From Athripsodes cinereus (Eukaryota > Arthropoda > Insecta > Trichoptera > Leptoceridae), in the NCBI GenBank assembly GCA_947579605.1, contig OX388328.1, forward strand, positions 11,387,684 to 11,451,683: DNA of 64,000 nucleotides. Reading direction: 5' to 3'. Under the pieces are notes generated by a model that saw nothing but the letters and a program-made list of their open reading frames with translations, did not search any database and was not told where the DNA came from. The position numbers and the translations under genes are program-made. Of this stretch, positions 38,272-50,283 are shown piece after piece; position 1 is the stretch's first letter; each line of letters starts with the position of its first letter.

Positions 38272-38415
38272 GTCATGGTGAAATGGGTTAGTTGGAAGAT
38301 TCTTCGTTCGTATCGCTTCAGCGATAAACTCGCCCATTGCACAAAATTATGTACCTATTCTATTGTTATGATACCATGTATTTTCTTCTTTGTATACTAA
38401 TTTTGTGCAAGATTA
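38272..38415 (+). mobile_element. LINE 3' UTR repeat (TAAACTCGCCC family)
   Basis: 'gaaatgggttagttggaaga' ... 'agcgataaactcgcccattg'. Same family as 34215-34370. Confidence 0.6.
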
Positions 38416-38499
38416 TTATTATTATTATTAAATGTAAAATTTAACGATGCATGCATTTCTGAAACCCTGTATCTCCTGATCCCATAATAGAATTTTGAT

Positions 38500-38600
38500 A
38501 TATGTATTAACTCTTACCACTTCTATGTCGAGCCACACTCGACATAGTATTTCTTACACCAACTCCTATGTCGAGCCACACTCGACATTGTATGACGTAA
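38500..38600. repeat. Twin hairpins, direct repeat of a palindrome
   Basis: tatgtcgagccacactcgac followed by at(a/t)g occurs twice about 45 bases apart. Each copy is a hairpin (tatgtcgag / ctcgacata) with a ccaca loop. Confidence 0.7.
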
Positions 38601-39529
38601 TTTTTAAAAAATGGAAAAAATTATTAATTGTTCATTTTTCTTATAAATACTAAATATGTTGAATTACTAACACTTATATTCACAAAATAAACAGATTTTG
38701 TCAAATTCAGTATCTCTGGGAATTTTAAAAATTTAATTGTTTTTACCGTATAAATGTATTACACGAGCGCTGCGTAGTTGTTTGAGCGGTGAAGTAGGTA
38801 CCTACTACCTACATAACAAAACAAATGGCGGGGAATTTATATCTCTAGTTTGTGTTCTAATTTATTTTTAAAACCCATATCCTGTGGCACATCAGATTAA
38901 AGCCCCATTCAACAGCTTTAAAACGAGACCTCTCCCAGGTTTATATCATCACTGGTTGCCAGTCTATAGGCATCCAAAGGTGTCAAGACATGAATTTTTT
39001 TCATAAAAATTGAAAACTTTAAAATTTAATAACTTCAAAAATAATTGTGCTACATAACTGAAATTTGGTATTCTTTCACAAGTCTATGATATATTGACGC
39101 ATAAAAAAAATCATGAAATTGAAAATCTCCCAAAATTGTGTTGAATTGACATGGAATGACCCAGAAGACAAATAAACATATTAACAAACACATTCAAATA
39201 TTTACCAAAGAATTCTTAGTACAAGATCGAGTGAAGATAATATATCCGCAATCAATAACAATACGTAAGTTCACATTTAGTACAAATAATAAAGGTATTT
39301 ATAGTGTTTATGTCTAGATGCGTCTCGTATGTACATGTGTGACTATTTCTAACTCACTCCAGTTCAAAGGTTAAGTCTTTATATATTGTACGCAGTACGG
39401 AGGAAACCCTTGGAGAAAAATACTTTTCTTAACATAGCATACCACTACTTGAAATAATCCTCATATAAACATGTGGATCCAGACATTTATTTACTTTATT
39501 CTTGTAACCAATGTGTAACATGAAGGATT

Positions 39530-39782
39530 TTGATGAAATTTTGTGTGCTTATCGGGTAGGTCTGAGAATCGGCCAACGCCTATTTTTCATACCCCTAAAA
39601 GTTAAGGGTAGTCCACCCCGTTTTTTTTTATTTGTTGGACAATTTTTTTTTTTATGGTGAGGCATTAAAAAATACATACAGCCCTAAATTTTCACCCTTC
39701 TACCGTCAACCCCTATTTTTTAATAGCGATATTAGTATATAGCAAATATATTTGGCAAAACAACGTTTGCCGGGTCAGCTAA
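39530..39782 (+). mobile_element. Helitron-like element, 5'-truncated
   Basis: 'gattttgatgaaattttgtg', 'atcggccaacgcctattttt', 'taagggtagtccacccc' and the 3' end 'caacgtttgccgggtcagct' followed by aa. Uninterrupted relative of 15272-15765. Confidence 0.7.
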
Positions 39783-39934
39783 CATACTATAGAATTTCTA
39801 AGACAGCTTCCACATAACAAATCTGGCACAGTCAAGAAAATATCATACAGCAAAACAGTTTTATTGATCTCCTGTAAATCTCGATAAATGCACATAGAAG
39901 ATTTACGAATCCGTCAACAATATCGTAATGTAAT

Positions 39935-40105
39935 AAGTAACGTAGTTCTCAGTCGCCCACACTTCCTCACACCCTTTCTTTCAGAAAAGTATATCCTCTT
40001 TGTCATTCTTACCTTGTTCATTCATTCAGCATGGCCAAACCACCGTAGCTTATTCACGCGCTTTCTATCCACAACACTCCTCTTGCGTCCACTCATTATT
40101 AACAA
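39935..40105 (-). pseudogene. RTE-like LINE fragment
   Basis: The minus strand reads the FGHAE / KR(I)YF region ('tcattcagcatggccaaacc' inverse) of the 23745-24243 family. Both ends are cut. Confidence 0.7.
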
Positions 40106-40204
40106 TATTGAGAAATATTATACATTTTACATATTATATACATTTTCTAGAATCCAACCAAAGAAAGTGTACCAACATTTGTGTAAGAGGGGCAAGCAAT
40201 GTCT

Positions 40205-40546
40205 ATAGGAGAGGTTCGCAAACTTGTCGTAGACCACTTTCAAAAATTTGCTGGTTCCGGTAGACCCACTGTATTTCTAACCCACGTTGCTAAATTTTCA
40301 AAATGGTATAGGAATTTGAAATATTTCAAAAACTCCTCGGTTTTCTTAAAGAATATTTTCTCACAGAACCTTTTCTACAATGTACCGAGTATTTGTACCG
40401 AATATCCGATACTCTAACTATGGATTCGTGGACCCCCACTTACGACTCGTGCTCCCCCATTTTTTAGTCATGCCATCGTAGACCACCCCGTCAGGTCTCC
40501 CGTGGACCCCTGGGGGTCCACCTGGACCACTTTGGGAATCGTTGGT
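40205..40546. mobile_element. hAT-type MITE with an inserted fragment
   Basis: Ends gagaggttcgcaaacttgtc and (inverse) caacgattcccaaagtggtc match the CAGNGNTTCNCAAA hAT end style, and both lead into 'gtagaccac' / 'gtccaggtggacc'. Positions 40275-40430 match the interior of the 36034-36440 element. Confidence 0.6.
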
Positions 40547-40583
40547 CTGTAGTGTATCACATAATGTTACTATACAATATATT

Positions 40584-40606
40584 AAGTTAGGTTAGGTTAG
40601 GTTAGG
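40584..40606. repeat. Short interstitial TTAGG array
   Basis: Four head-to-tail TTAGG units, the canonical insect telomere pentamer, in non-telomeric context next to 'cacattacggtggcagagac'. Confidence 0.8.
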
Positions 40607-41129
40607 CACATTACGGTGGCAGAGACCTTGCCGCTTGTATGATATAAATATATGATGTAACATTATTATTATTAATAAATGCAAACACACATTATACAAT
40701 ATCAAGTGGACTGAATTGTGAGTGGCATAACAAACAGACGTACAAACTCACACAGCATCTTATAAATAAATATAAATGTGTGACTGTTTGTCTCTCAGAA
40801 GTCCACAGTAAAGAATAGCTCTCAAAATCTTTTCTGTAAATTTTTGAGCGTCCCGTAAAAGGGCAAGTATTTCTAAAAAAATCCTTGTAACAAATTCAAC
40901 ACCTTAAATTCAGCCATGAGGCAAACCACTCATCTCGAATATCTTGATTTTTATTATATGCATTTAATCTGCTGACCAACTTTATGTAATAAACATGGAG
41001 AATGTCCTCCTTGTGTCATAAAAAAGACATTCACGATGGGTGGTATACTTGAAGATGTGAAATGTCTTATAGATTTGTGATATTTTACAATCAACTGCAT
41101 TTACTATGACACTGCAAATCACAAACAAA

Positions 41130-41290
41130 AAAATTGGAGCCTTGAGGAAGAGAAATCGGCGTGAATGTATGAGAAACTGGATGAATGTAGAGGAAGCGAA
41201 AGAAGTATGTAAGGATAGATCTATATGGCGTTCCATTCTCTCTGCCTACCCCTCCTGGGACATGGCGTGAGGGTATAGTATAGTATAGTA
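41130..41290 (+). pseudogene. RTE-like LINE 3' fragment
   Basis: Encodes KRNRRECMRNWMNVEEAKEV, then 'tcctgggacatggcgtgagg' and a (TATAG)n tail. Same family as 23745-24243. Confidence 0.75.
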
Positions 41291-41384
41291 CCTACACTCT
41301 ATACGAAAGATAAACAATTTAATTGTGTAGATACTCATTTTTATCTTTACACTCTGTGAGCAAGTCAAGCAATCCCTAAGGTTA

Positions 41385-41508
41385 GGTAATTTGAAGCAAG
41401 TGTTTCTTTCTACTATAAGTTAATGATCACGAGAGAGAAGTCTTTCCACTTATCAGGTCATTATCAATCTTATAGCAGAAAGAAACACATTTGTTTCAAA
41501 TTACCTAA
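41385..41508. repeat. Foldback element, about 37-bp arms
   Basis: taggtaatttgaagcaagtg...ctactataag pairs with cttatagcagaaagaaacac...caaattaccta around a loop of about 50 bases. Confidence 0.75.
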
Positions 41509-41577
41509 TTATGGAATTCTACTATGTGTGCACCGACACAATTAATATATCAAGGGATCCCGTAGAGTCAACGGTAA

Positions 41578-41800
41578 AGAATAACATAACATAACATAAC
41601 ATGTATAGACAATTTCACACAGACCGAGTTAGTCCCAAACTAAGATATGAGTCTTGTATTATGGGTACTAACACGACGGTACATATATATACAATGCACT
41701 GAACACATATACATGTAACACCCAGACCCAGGACAATTTGAAAAAGGTTATTCTTCATTTTGCCCTGGCCGGGAATCGAACACGGGCCCTCGTGACTACC
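41578..41800 (-). mobile_element. tRNA-derived SINE, family 1, inverted
   Basis: The inverse strand shows (TAACA)n (the inverted tail), 'tagtcccaaactaagatatg', 'acacccagacccaggacaat' and 'ggccgggaatcgaac' (inverted box B). The box A end is lost. Confidence 0.82.
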
Positions 41801-42443
41801 ACTACCACTACCAATAGACCTACCACTCTTTCTACAAGTGTCTAAATATCAAGTGTCCTGTAAAAAGCAGGATTTTTTTAAAACATCACATTTTAAGACA
41901 TTCAAAATCATCAGTTCAGAGGTGATGAGGTATATGCCACCCATATATTCACATGGCAAAATTTTGACGCAAATTTTCAAATCGCGCGTCTAGAAATCTT
42001 TATGTTTACCTAACAACCGTTCACATGAGCGCGTGTTAATGCAACGCTTAGAGAAAGTTTCTAGATGCGTGTCAACGCGCGTTTTGATACTAATGTAAAG
42101 TCCGTTTGCTGTTCATATGTGCGCGCGCTTTCATTGCAATTCCACGTACTATTTTTGCAATTTTGTTAATTTTCGTAATTATGAACTGTTTTGGCAATAA
42201 AATGACTGAATCTGAAGATATTGACAGCGACCTACTAATTGATGAAGTAGAAAAGAAGTAGTGATGAGTAACATGCGCGTTAGCGCTCGTCAGCTGAACT
42301 CATTACTTATTGTCACGCAGAGCAAGACTTGCACGTTTGCTAAAAGCCGTTGGTTCGCTAGCTACCCTACTTGTGAGTGATGCAGTATTATTAATGTTTT
42401 TATATCAAAATCCAGAAAACCAATCAAACTGATCTCCAGTACT

Positions 42444-42716
42444 GTGCGAACCACACAGCACATAGAGATGTACCCTAATCTCTCTGAACGTCAATGCAGG
42501 TGGGCGGGGGATCCGCAAATATGCAAAGCTTTCATAGCGCAAGAACACCTTGCTACAGGAGGCAAACTAGACTATAGGACATGGAAAACCCTGAACCGAC
42601 TGAGATCTGGGAGATGCCGTGACGGGATGGATGTGAGCAAAATCACCAGGGGTTTAAAATCTAGTACATTATGCAGCAGACATGATTTCAATATTGATAT
42701 CAGTAACAGTATGTAG
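42444..42716 (+). pseudogene. LINE ORF C-terminal fragment
   Basis: An open frame containing YPNLSERQCRWAGDPQICKA and LDYRTWKTLNRLRSG, a block I recognise from the C-termini of some moth retroelement ORFs. The starting ATG is probably incidental. No RT motifs remain. Confidence 0.5.
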
Positions 42717-43256
42717 CTTCTCTTTATAGAATAAATAATATAAGTCCTACATATCGTCTCTCTTCTGACTAACAGTCGTATCTGCTAAAATGTAAATTGT
42801 TCAGGAGAGCGTTTTTAGTGTTTTGTCGTGCATATTTTCGTCTCTCCTAGTTATATGATACAATGTAAATATATTACATTAATTTATTTGTACCTATTCT
42901 TATATATCTCAGAATCATTTTAGTGATGAAATTTTGAGGAATTAGTAGATACAACACATTTTATTTAGAGTAATTCATAAATATGACAACAAATCAGAAA
43001 GCTATTCCAGGATAACGGTAACAGTTACAGGTGTGACCTTTAGTGAGAACATGCAGGGCACATATAAGTACACATTGGTGATCATAACTCAACTTTGCCA
43101 AATATGTCAGATACGACAGTTAGTCAGAAGAGGGACGATAATGTACTACAACAAATCTAATACTAATTCTAATTTATTGCTACAGTGGAGGATGTTTAAC
43201 CCTCTCACAACCAAATTAAGATGAAAAAGATTGAAATCATTCTTTATTTCTAAATG

Positions 43257-43512
43257 TATATTGTTTTCCATGGAGCACCTAGCGAAGAATTGGCGTCCCA
43301 CTCTTTTCCGCAAGTTTTTGAGTGTCCTACTGTAAAAAGTAGGTGTTCGAAAAATAATATTAAATTCAGCACTGATGAGGTTTGCCATCCATTATGAATG
43401 TCTTAATTTTTGTTGGCACAGAGAGGACAGCTTGCATGTTTATTGCACGCAGCTTGTCTGCTGGCTACCACACTTGTGGGATACGCTGTGATGGTATAGT
43501 AGTAGTAGTTTT
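43257..43512 (+). repeat. Repeat X, nearly full copy with (TAG)n tail
   Basis: Begins 'ttttccatggagcacctagc' and ends 'gggatacgctgtgatggtat' plus TAG repeats. One of the best-preserved copies. Confidence 0.8.
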
Positions 43513-43615
43513 TAATGATTTTTAGTGAAAAAAACGTATAAATAACCTCTTATTGTTTTTGACGAAAGCTTGTGTTTTTGTACAAGGATATTGATATTGG
43601 CTGTTTAAGATCACA

Positions 43616-44313
43616 TTATGGCCAATTCTGAATCATAAAATAGTTTAGTTGCACTAACTAAGTCAACTAAGTGTGAGGAGATAGTTGAGTCATGATAATT
43701 AGTTCTAATTCGTATTCACAGTTTTCCGTACTAATTTAGTTCATTTTGACACCTTAGTACAACTATAAATTTCGAGAATCTATGGATTTCGTATTCAGAA
43801 TGAAATTTTAGTTGACAGCCGACGACTAAAATAAGTTGGATTTGGCAGAATTTTATTCGCGACTTTTAATGTGCGAATATTATTAGTTGGCGTCATTTTA
43901 CCGCAGAATATTGCTATATTTTGGAAGTGTTAAGTTGTTTTTTCAATTAAAAGTAAAAATTCATATTTTTAGGGCCCTCGCAACTATTAGCATGTATAAA
44001 TTGTAAAATTACACCACCACCGACGCAAATACGAACGCCAAAATATATCGGCAAATCTGACATTTCACAATTTTCACGCGCGACAACTATTAAATTGTTA
44101 CCAGAAGTGTAAATCGGAACGTGAAAAACATTTTGTATTGCGGCATCACTGACTAATATTAGTTTGTCCCATAGATTTTACCGTTTGTACTAGGTGGTTC
44201 TCGAGTTTATAGTTGTTTATAGTTCATAACTAATGCTGAATACTACATAATAACTAATATTAATCAACTTTTTAGTTAGTTAGTTCATTAAGATTCAGAA
44301 TTGGCCCTATTAT
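43616..44313. mobile_element. MITE, TIR GGCCAATTCTGAATC
   Basis: Left tggccaattctgaatcataa and right inverse gggccaattctgaatcttaa bound about 700 bp containing repeated 'taactaa..tagtt' motifs and no long ORF. The end style suggests PIF/Harbinger. Confidence 0.75.
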
Positions 44314-44726
44314 AAACTATAGGAAGTTGTAACTTATATTATTTTATTCATAAACATCATAACAAAAATTAAATATAGAAAATATGGAAGCATGAAGTGA
44401 TCATTGAAATTGTGGCCAAAATATAATAATCCAATCTTTGGAAAAATAGCACATCATATAGTGACTCCAACAAAAATATTCTATCTAAATCATTTCCCCA
44501 TAAACCATACATTTTTTTTTCACCTAGGCGGTTTTTAATAAATAAAAGTTTTAGATAATAGATTCATAATAAAATAGCAATGTTGAGGTCATGTTTTGAA
44601 TAAACGGTTGTTAGCCTAGGGAATGAGGAAATCTATGAAATAAACAATCTTGTAACATCTGACATAAATTTTTAAACAATCTTTTAACAGCATTACTAAG
44701 ACATAAATATACTAAATGTATATCTT

Positions 44727-44986
44727 TGTTGCAAATTTAAAATGCCAAATGTGCTAACATTTTTATTTAAGCATGCTCTTAAAAAAAAAAAAATTTAATT
44801 AAGGTGTTAAAATTGTTTGAACTTTTTATTGGCGCGTGATATTATTCTTAAGATATTAAATTTTAATATTTGATACTAAGAATCACTTAAAAAATGTTTT
44901 AATTTCATAATGTGCAGTTTATTCTAAAAATGTCAAAACATTTATATATTTTTTACATATGTCATTTGAAATATGCAACGAGGATA
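44727..44986 (+). mobile_element. MITE of the GTTGCATATT family
   Basis: 'gttgcaaatttaaaatgcca' to 'atttgaaatatgcaac', with the shared 'ttgatactaagaatcactta' block and no palindrome. Confidence 0.75.
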
Positions 44987-45177
44987 TTAATATGTTGAGG
45001 TGAATATCCATTATAGACCTGTTTAAAATTTGACAAGTTTTGAGCAATCAATTAAAATTAATTACGCCAATACAAGCGTAATATATGCCAAATTGACGTC
45101 AGTAAAAACATTATCACAAGTTAGGCATATCAAAATCTGTATGTAGGAGGGAAACCGCACAACGTCTATCTATCTAT

Positions 45178-45420
45178 TCCCTCACGCCGTATCCCAAGTG
45201 GGGTAGGCAGAGAGAATGGAACGCTGTATAGATCTGTCTTTACATACTTCTTTCGCTTCTGCTACAGACATACAATTTCTAATGCGCGCACGCCGATTTC
45301 TCTTACTCAAAACACGGCCGTCCTTGAGAAATGTATCTACATGATCAAGCCATGTAGTTCTCGTACGCTCGCGCTTCCTCACACCCCTCCTTTCAGACAC
45401 GTATGTCATTTTTCACCGCA
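45178..45420 (-). pseudogene. RTE-like LINE 3' fragment
   Basis: The minus strand encodes SERRGVRKRERTRTTWLDHV, then KRNRRARIRNCMSVAEAKEV and SILSAYPTWDTA. 3' end 'ctcacgccgtatcccaagtg' in inverse. Same family as 23745-24243. Confidence 0.8.
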
Positions 45421-45424
45421 CCGC

Positions 45425-45515
45425 TCAATGTCATTTTTCATTTAGCTCTCGCCTGGAATCAAACCCTGGGCCTTGTGACTCGGGGGCGTTATCTCTGCGC
45501 CACACCGATCATCGC
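45425..45515 (-). mobile_element. SINE family 1, 5' half only, inverted
   Basis: 'ctggaatcaaaccctgggcc' (inverted box B) and 'gcgttatctctgcgccacac' (inverted box A). Adjoins the LINE fragment at 45178-45420. Confidence 0.65.
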
Positions 45516-45862
45516 ATACAACATACAAGAAGATAATATTATGTAAATTTTTCTTAGTATAACTCAAACAGATCTAAGGTATTGTCTATAATTGCTGGGT
45601 GATGTATTATTATATATAAAAATAAATATTTATTTGGCGTAGTGTTGTGTTTGTGTATTTACCAGATGCTGCTGGCTGACTGGACTAATGTTTATTTAAT
45701 TTTAATTTCTGCCACAACTTCTGTTTTTATGTTTTTATCTCTGTAAATCAGAGAGAAACTACTCTATGTCGAATTTTGGCCAAAGTGAGTTATGAACGTT
45801 TTTTCGTAATGCTGTTTTTTTTAACTTATTCAATCAATAATAAACATACAAATGTTGAGACA

Positions 45863-46424
45863 ATATCGACTGTGCTCAGGACAAAGGCTTCAAACCACAT
45901 TGGTCAAATTTTATAGGAGAAGCAAAAAACTGTAGAATAAAGAAAATTTAAAATTTTTGTCATTATTATTTTACCATCTTTTTGTTATGTAGTTTTTTTT
46001 TATCATGTCATAAAAATTTAAGAAAAAATATTCAGGAATTATCAAGTTATAAGCAAAAAATCAAAAAAAATGTTGATTAAATCCTTTGTCCTGACAAACT
46101 TTAGCAACATGTAAGAGATATGTATGTCGCATGTTTGGGGTTATGTGGTTTGATGCCTTTCTCCTCGCCGTAAAATTATGTCTGGATGAAATTTTTTGGT
46201 ATTAATAATGAAACTCATGCTATTTGAGTCCTTTGTCTTATTGGGTATTTGCAATTAAGTCCTTGATAAAAGAGAATATTTTGCTTTTTCTATAAAAACT
46301 AGACTTTTGTGGATTGAATCCTTTTACCAGAATGTGTAAAAGACACAAATGATTGACTTCAAAACATAAAACAACTTTTGCCAAAATTGTGGTTTGATGC
46401 CTTTGTCCTGAGCACAGTCGATAT
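45863..46424. mobile_element. MITE with about 36-bp TIR, inserted in another repeat
   Basis: Termini atatcgactgtgctcaggac and its inverse (gtcctgagcacagtcgatat). It splits a repeat also present at 50400-50470 ('ttattcaatcaat..aataaa', 'gttgagacaat..tatcacc', 'ggctacaattaa'), giving the unoccupied site for comparison. Confidence 0.82.
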
Positions 46425-46623
46425 ATTACCGATACGGCTACAATTAAGTTGCAGCAGCCTCACTAGGTTGCTCTGTATTGACGCGTGCTGCGTAAAAATT
46501 ATGCAACACGCCGTATTCACGCTCTATTCCTCGTTATGCCCTTTTTGATGACATATTCACATATCTTGAAAACGCATTATGCTTTGAAATAAACATAAAA
46601 AATGTAGATTTTTTTGTATAAAC

Positions 46624-46864
46624 CAGGTATTCCCAACCAGTGGGCCGTGCCCTCTTAGGAGGGCGCATTGAGATGTCAAGGGTGTGCAAAATTTCAATTG
46701 AAAAAAAAGTAATAGAGTGGGCTTAAAAAAATAATCTTCAACAAAACAAGATTGTGAAAATTTTATTAAATTGAAAATCTAGCAACAAGGGGGAGGAGGT
46801 AAAAGTTTTCGTTCAAGTCCCAAAAATGACCCTAAACTGTGAGGCTTCTGGAGAGAAACCCCTG
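46624..46864. mobile_element. hAT-type MITE, near-exact 8-bp target duplication
   Basis: Ends CAGGTATTCCCAACC and (inverse) CAGGGGTTTCTCTCC; flanks GTATAAAC (46616-46623) and GTTTAAAC (46865-46872) agree at 7 of 8 bases. Confidence 0.8.
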
Positions 46865-47968
46865 GTTTAAACAAAACAGCACAATTCTAATTCGACACTC
46901 TTTAATTAAAAAAAAAAAACAATTGTGGGCTCTAGTTAATAGCAAATCAATAAAAATATTTTTTTACAGTAATTTTAAAAAACTTCAAACAGCCACACTG
47001 AAAAATGACATAGCATGGTTTCCCTCTGACATATGGATATGTCTCTCAACCTATTTGTATATCGCTGTTGCATATTTACAATAGCATATGGGCGAATATT
47101 TTTATTTAGGAATGCTCCAAAAGAACTGTTTATTAGAACAATAGTCTCCAATCTTTTTATCTCCACAGATCAGTCAACTTTGCTAATTTTAATGCACCTC
47201 GCTGAGGAGATGTTGATTCTTTAAGTTTTTTAAGATCTAATGCCCTTGTATCGTACTTGCAGTGTGTAGTGTAGGAGTTTGCGGCGAATGTAGGTACCTA
47301 ACACGCTGCGGTAATACCTACATATATTACATTTGTGCAATGGTTGATGTGCGTCTCATACTTTTAAAGATTTTTTTTATAAAATAATTTTAATAAAATT
47401 ATTTTATGTGTTTTGCGTCACTTTTAGTCTCTGATGTAACTACCGGTATTCTTGTCAACAAATAGGCATAAGTCACTCGGTATCGGGTGCCTTTCCTTGA
47501 GGAAAAGAAAGAAAGAAGATTCTGGGATTTGATAATATCTCTTCTCAAACTTCTACCTCCCCGTGGCCAGATATTCAAATAGGTATGGGAATTTGAAATG
47601 TTAAATATTCTCCTCGATTCATAGATTAAGGAATTTTTCACAAATCAAATTATTGTTTGAACTTTTCATGGTTATATTCACTGGTAGTACTATGTTTATC
47701 TTAATAAATATCAATTAAAATGTTTTGTTATCGACTATTCTCAATGCAATTAAATAATAAACACGTTTTTTTCATTTGCACATTACAGAACATGAATCAA
47801 TAAAAATTATGCAAATTCTAATAATAACTATTAAGACATCTCTCGCGAGTGCAGCCAGTGAATTAACCTTGACTCTGTGTAATAAACTAAGTACAGATTG
47901 ACTTGCCTATGCCAAAAAAATAGGACAATTAGAATGGGTGACAATATGCCCTAACACCGTTGAATTTT

Positions 47969-48124
47969 AGTTCGTCGGTAGCCTGGAGGTAGAGTCTCGG
48001 CCTCGTGAACATGGGGTCCGTGGTTCGATCCCAGGTGCCGGCAAACTCCCTTTCACGACACAAGCTTTTAATAGCTTACTGTGAAAGGTGTATAAGGTTA
48101 TATTTGGGTTTATAACAAAACCCA

Positions 48125-48154
<30 letters not shown>
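47969..48154 (+). mobile_element. tRNA-derived SINE, family 2, with poly(A)
   Basis: Nearly identical to 34698-34889 (gtggttcgatcccaggtgcc box B; tail of about 15 A). The high similarity suggests recent activity. Confidence 0.86.
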
Positions 48155-48157
<3 letters not shown>

Positions 48158-48789
48158 AAGACAATAAATCGCTACCTTAATGCAGAACTAGCCTAAGTTG
48201 AAGTTTTGGTCAAACTGAGTTAAGTGTTAAGAAACAAGAAATGATAATAATAGATACGAGATAATTTAACGAATGAGAGTTATTAGATTCCTTAATAATA
48301 ATGCTTGTCAAAATTTGCTTTAGATATTTTGAATATTTTTTAATCATTACAAAAACATAACTTAAAACTGCTACTTTGAAAAATTATCCAAAAACACTTA
48401 GGCTAGTTCTGCATTAAGGTAACGAAATGTCTTATACATGGTGCCAATGAATACAAATGCCAATGGTGCAAATAAAGGACCATTTTATAAAACAAGGACA
48501 TCTCGTGATATATAGTAGTTTTACTTTGAAATACAAATATGCTACTGTTGTGAGCGCCTAGTAGGTACAGTTTTAATATCATTCATGAGAATGTTTATAA
48601 GATTGATAACAGTCGTACAAAGAATTTACACACAGATATAATATATAGTAAATATGATAAATATTCAAGTTTGTTTGTAAATATACACGTATACTACATA
48701 ATATTATGCCCTTCACTATTACCTTTATTAGGAACGAAATAAGAAATGTTACTCAAGTCGCAGCCAGCAAAGAATGGATCTCCCACTCT

Positions 48790-48891
48790 TATTTGGGTTT
48801 TTGTTATAAACCCAAATACAGCCTTATACACCTTTCACAGTAAGCTACTAAATGCTTGTGTCGTGAAAGGGGAGTTTGCCGGCACCTGGGA
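48790..48891 (-). mobile_element. SINE family 2 fragment, inverted
   Basis: Contains 'cctttcacagtaagctacta' and 'gtttgccggcacctggg' in inverse orientation. Truncated exactly where the inverted LINE fragment (48892-49335) begins. Confidence 0.75.
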
Positions 48892-49335
48892 AAGGATCGA
48901 GTGCCTCTTCCTTCTATCCTTGCATACAATTCCTCATGCATGCTCTCCTGTTAAATGTGCTCAACACGTGACCGTCCTGTAGGATTTGATTTAAATGATC
49001 TTGCCATTTGATCCTCAGACGTCCACGTCTCCGAGCACCATTGCTCTCAGCCAAATATATCTTCTTAGTCATTCTGTCCTCATTCATTCTTTCCACAAGG
49101 CCAAACCATTGTAACTTATTTACAGTCATTTTTGTAATCACATTAACTTTCATTCCACATTCTTCTCGTATACCACTATTACGCACACTATTTCTCAGAC
49201 TTTTACCACACATCCTTCTCAATGATCTCATTTCTACTGCATTTATGGCACTTTCATCCTTGTTTAACCATGTCCACGTCTCACTTGCATACATAAGTGT
49301 TGGCACTAAGATAGCAGAGTGCACCAACCTTTTAG
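48892..49335 (-). pseudogene. RTE-like LINE fragment, longest open copy of its subfamily
   Basis: A minus-strand open frame of about 140 codons: HSAILVPTLMYASETWTWLN, SLRRMCGKSLRNSVRNSGIR, LQWFGLVERMNE, GRLRIKWQDHLNQILQDG, RRACMRNCM. Cut at its 3' end by a SINE family 2 fragment. Confidence 0.85.
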
Positions 49336-50283
49336 CTGTGATACTACAATTATAAAGAACACTTGCCTTTTACAGGACACTCGAAAACTTAAGGGAAAGA
49401 GTGGGAGATCTATTCTTTAATGTTAAATGAAAAAAAAAATTAATGTTAAAAGAAATAATCTATATGATAATTCAAATATCTCTTTTGTTAATAAATGTTC
49501 AACTTTTAAACCCTGCATTTTCAAGCCCAATGATCTGAAAAAATCCTTTTTACAATTTTACTGTAAATTTCAAGGGGGCTGATGTCGGCCAAAATAAATA
49601 TATTGGGTGCATGAAATGTAAACAAGGATCTATGGGAATGGTCAAAACAAATTGTTTTCATTCTATATTCATTCATACCATAACGTTACCGGCATTACCT
49701 ACGACTGAGGTAACCAGCGTACTAAATGCATGTAAACAAACATGTAAGTTATTATTATTAAAATTACACCATGTGCTACTGTGCACAGACTTATGGGGAA
49801 CAGGGGCCACTCGGGAGATTATGAGTCAAGGACGGGCCGCAATTTCTACCCCCCCGTCACCGAATTTTCAAAATGGTATAAGAATTTGAAATATTTCCAA
49901 AACTCCTCAGTTTTCTTAAAGAATATTTACTCAAATTATTAAGTATCCAGTACTTTTACCAAATATCCGATTATCACTGGTATTGACTATTTTTTTTTAT
50001 ATTTTATAATTTGCTGGCAGGTAGCAGATATACCGACCAAGGACCGCATGCCGCCCGCGGGCCGCGGTTTGTGCTTCGCTGTTCTACTGGGACCATTACA
50101 GCTTTCAGCCAATGGGGTCCCAGGGAAAACAAACATTTACAACAGTGTTTCCACTTCCCTTGTACAAATTCACCGTACGTTATGTGGAATATTATGTGTA
50201 TATTCGGGGAGATATTATTAAGCGATTGAAGTTGTTCCCTCTATGTCAATAAAAGTTAAGACATTCAGGATAGGTGGCATATT

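Noticed and set aside
47033..47224. Opposed short ORFs in a MITE fragment
   Set aside because: Chance ORFs within a partial copy of the GTTGCATATT MITE.
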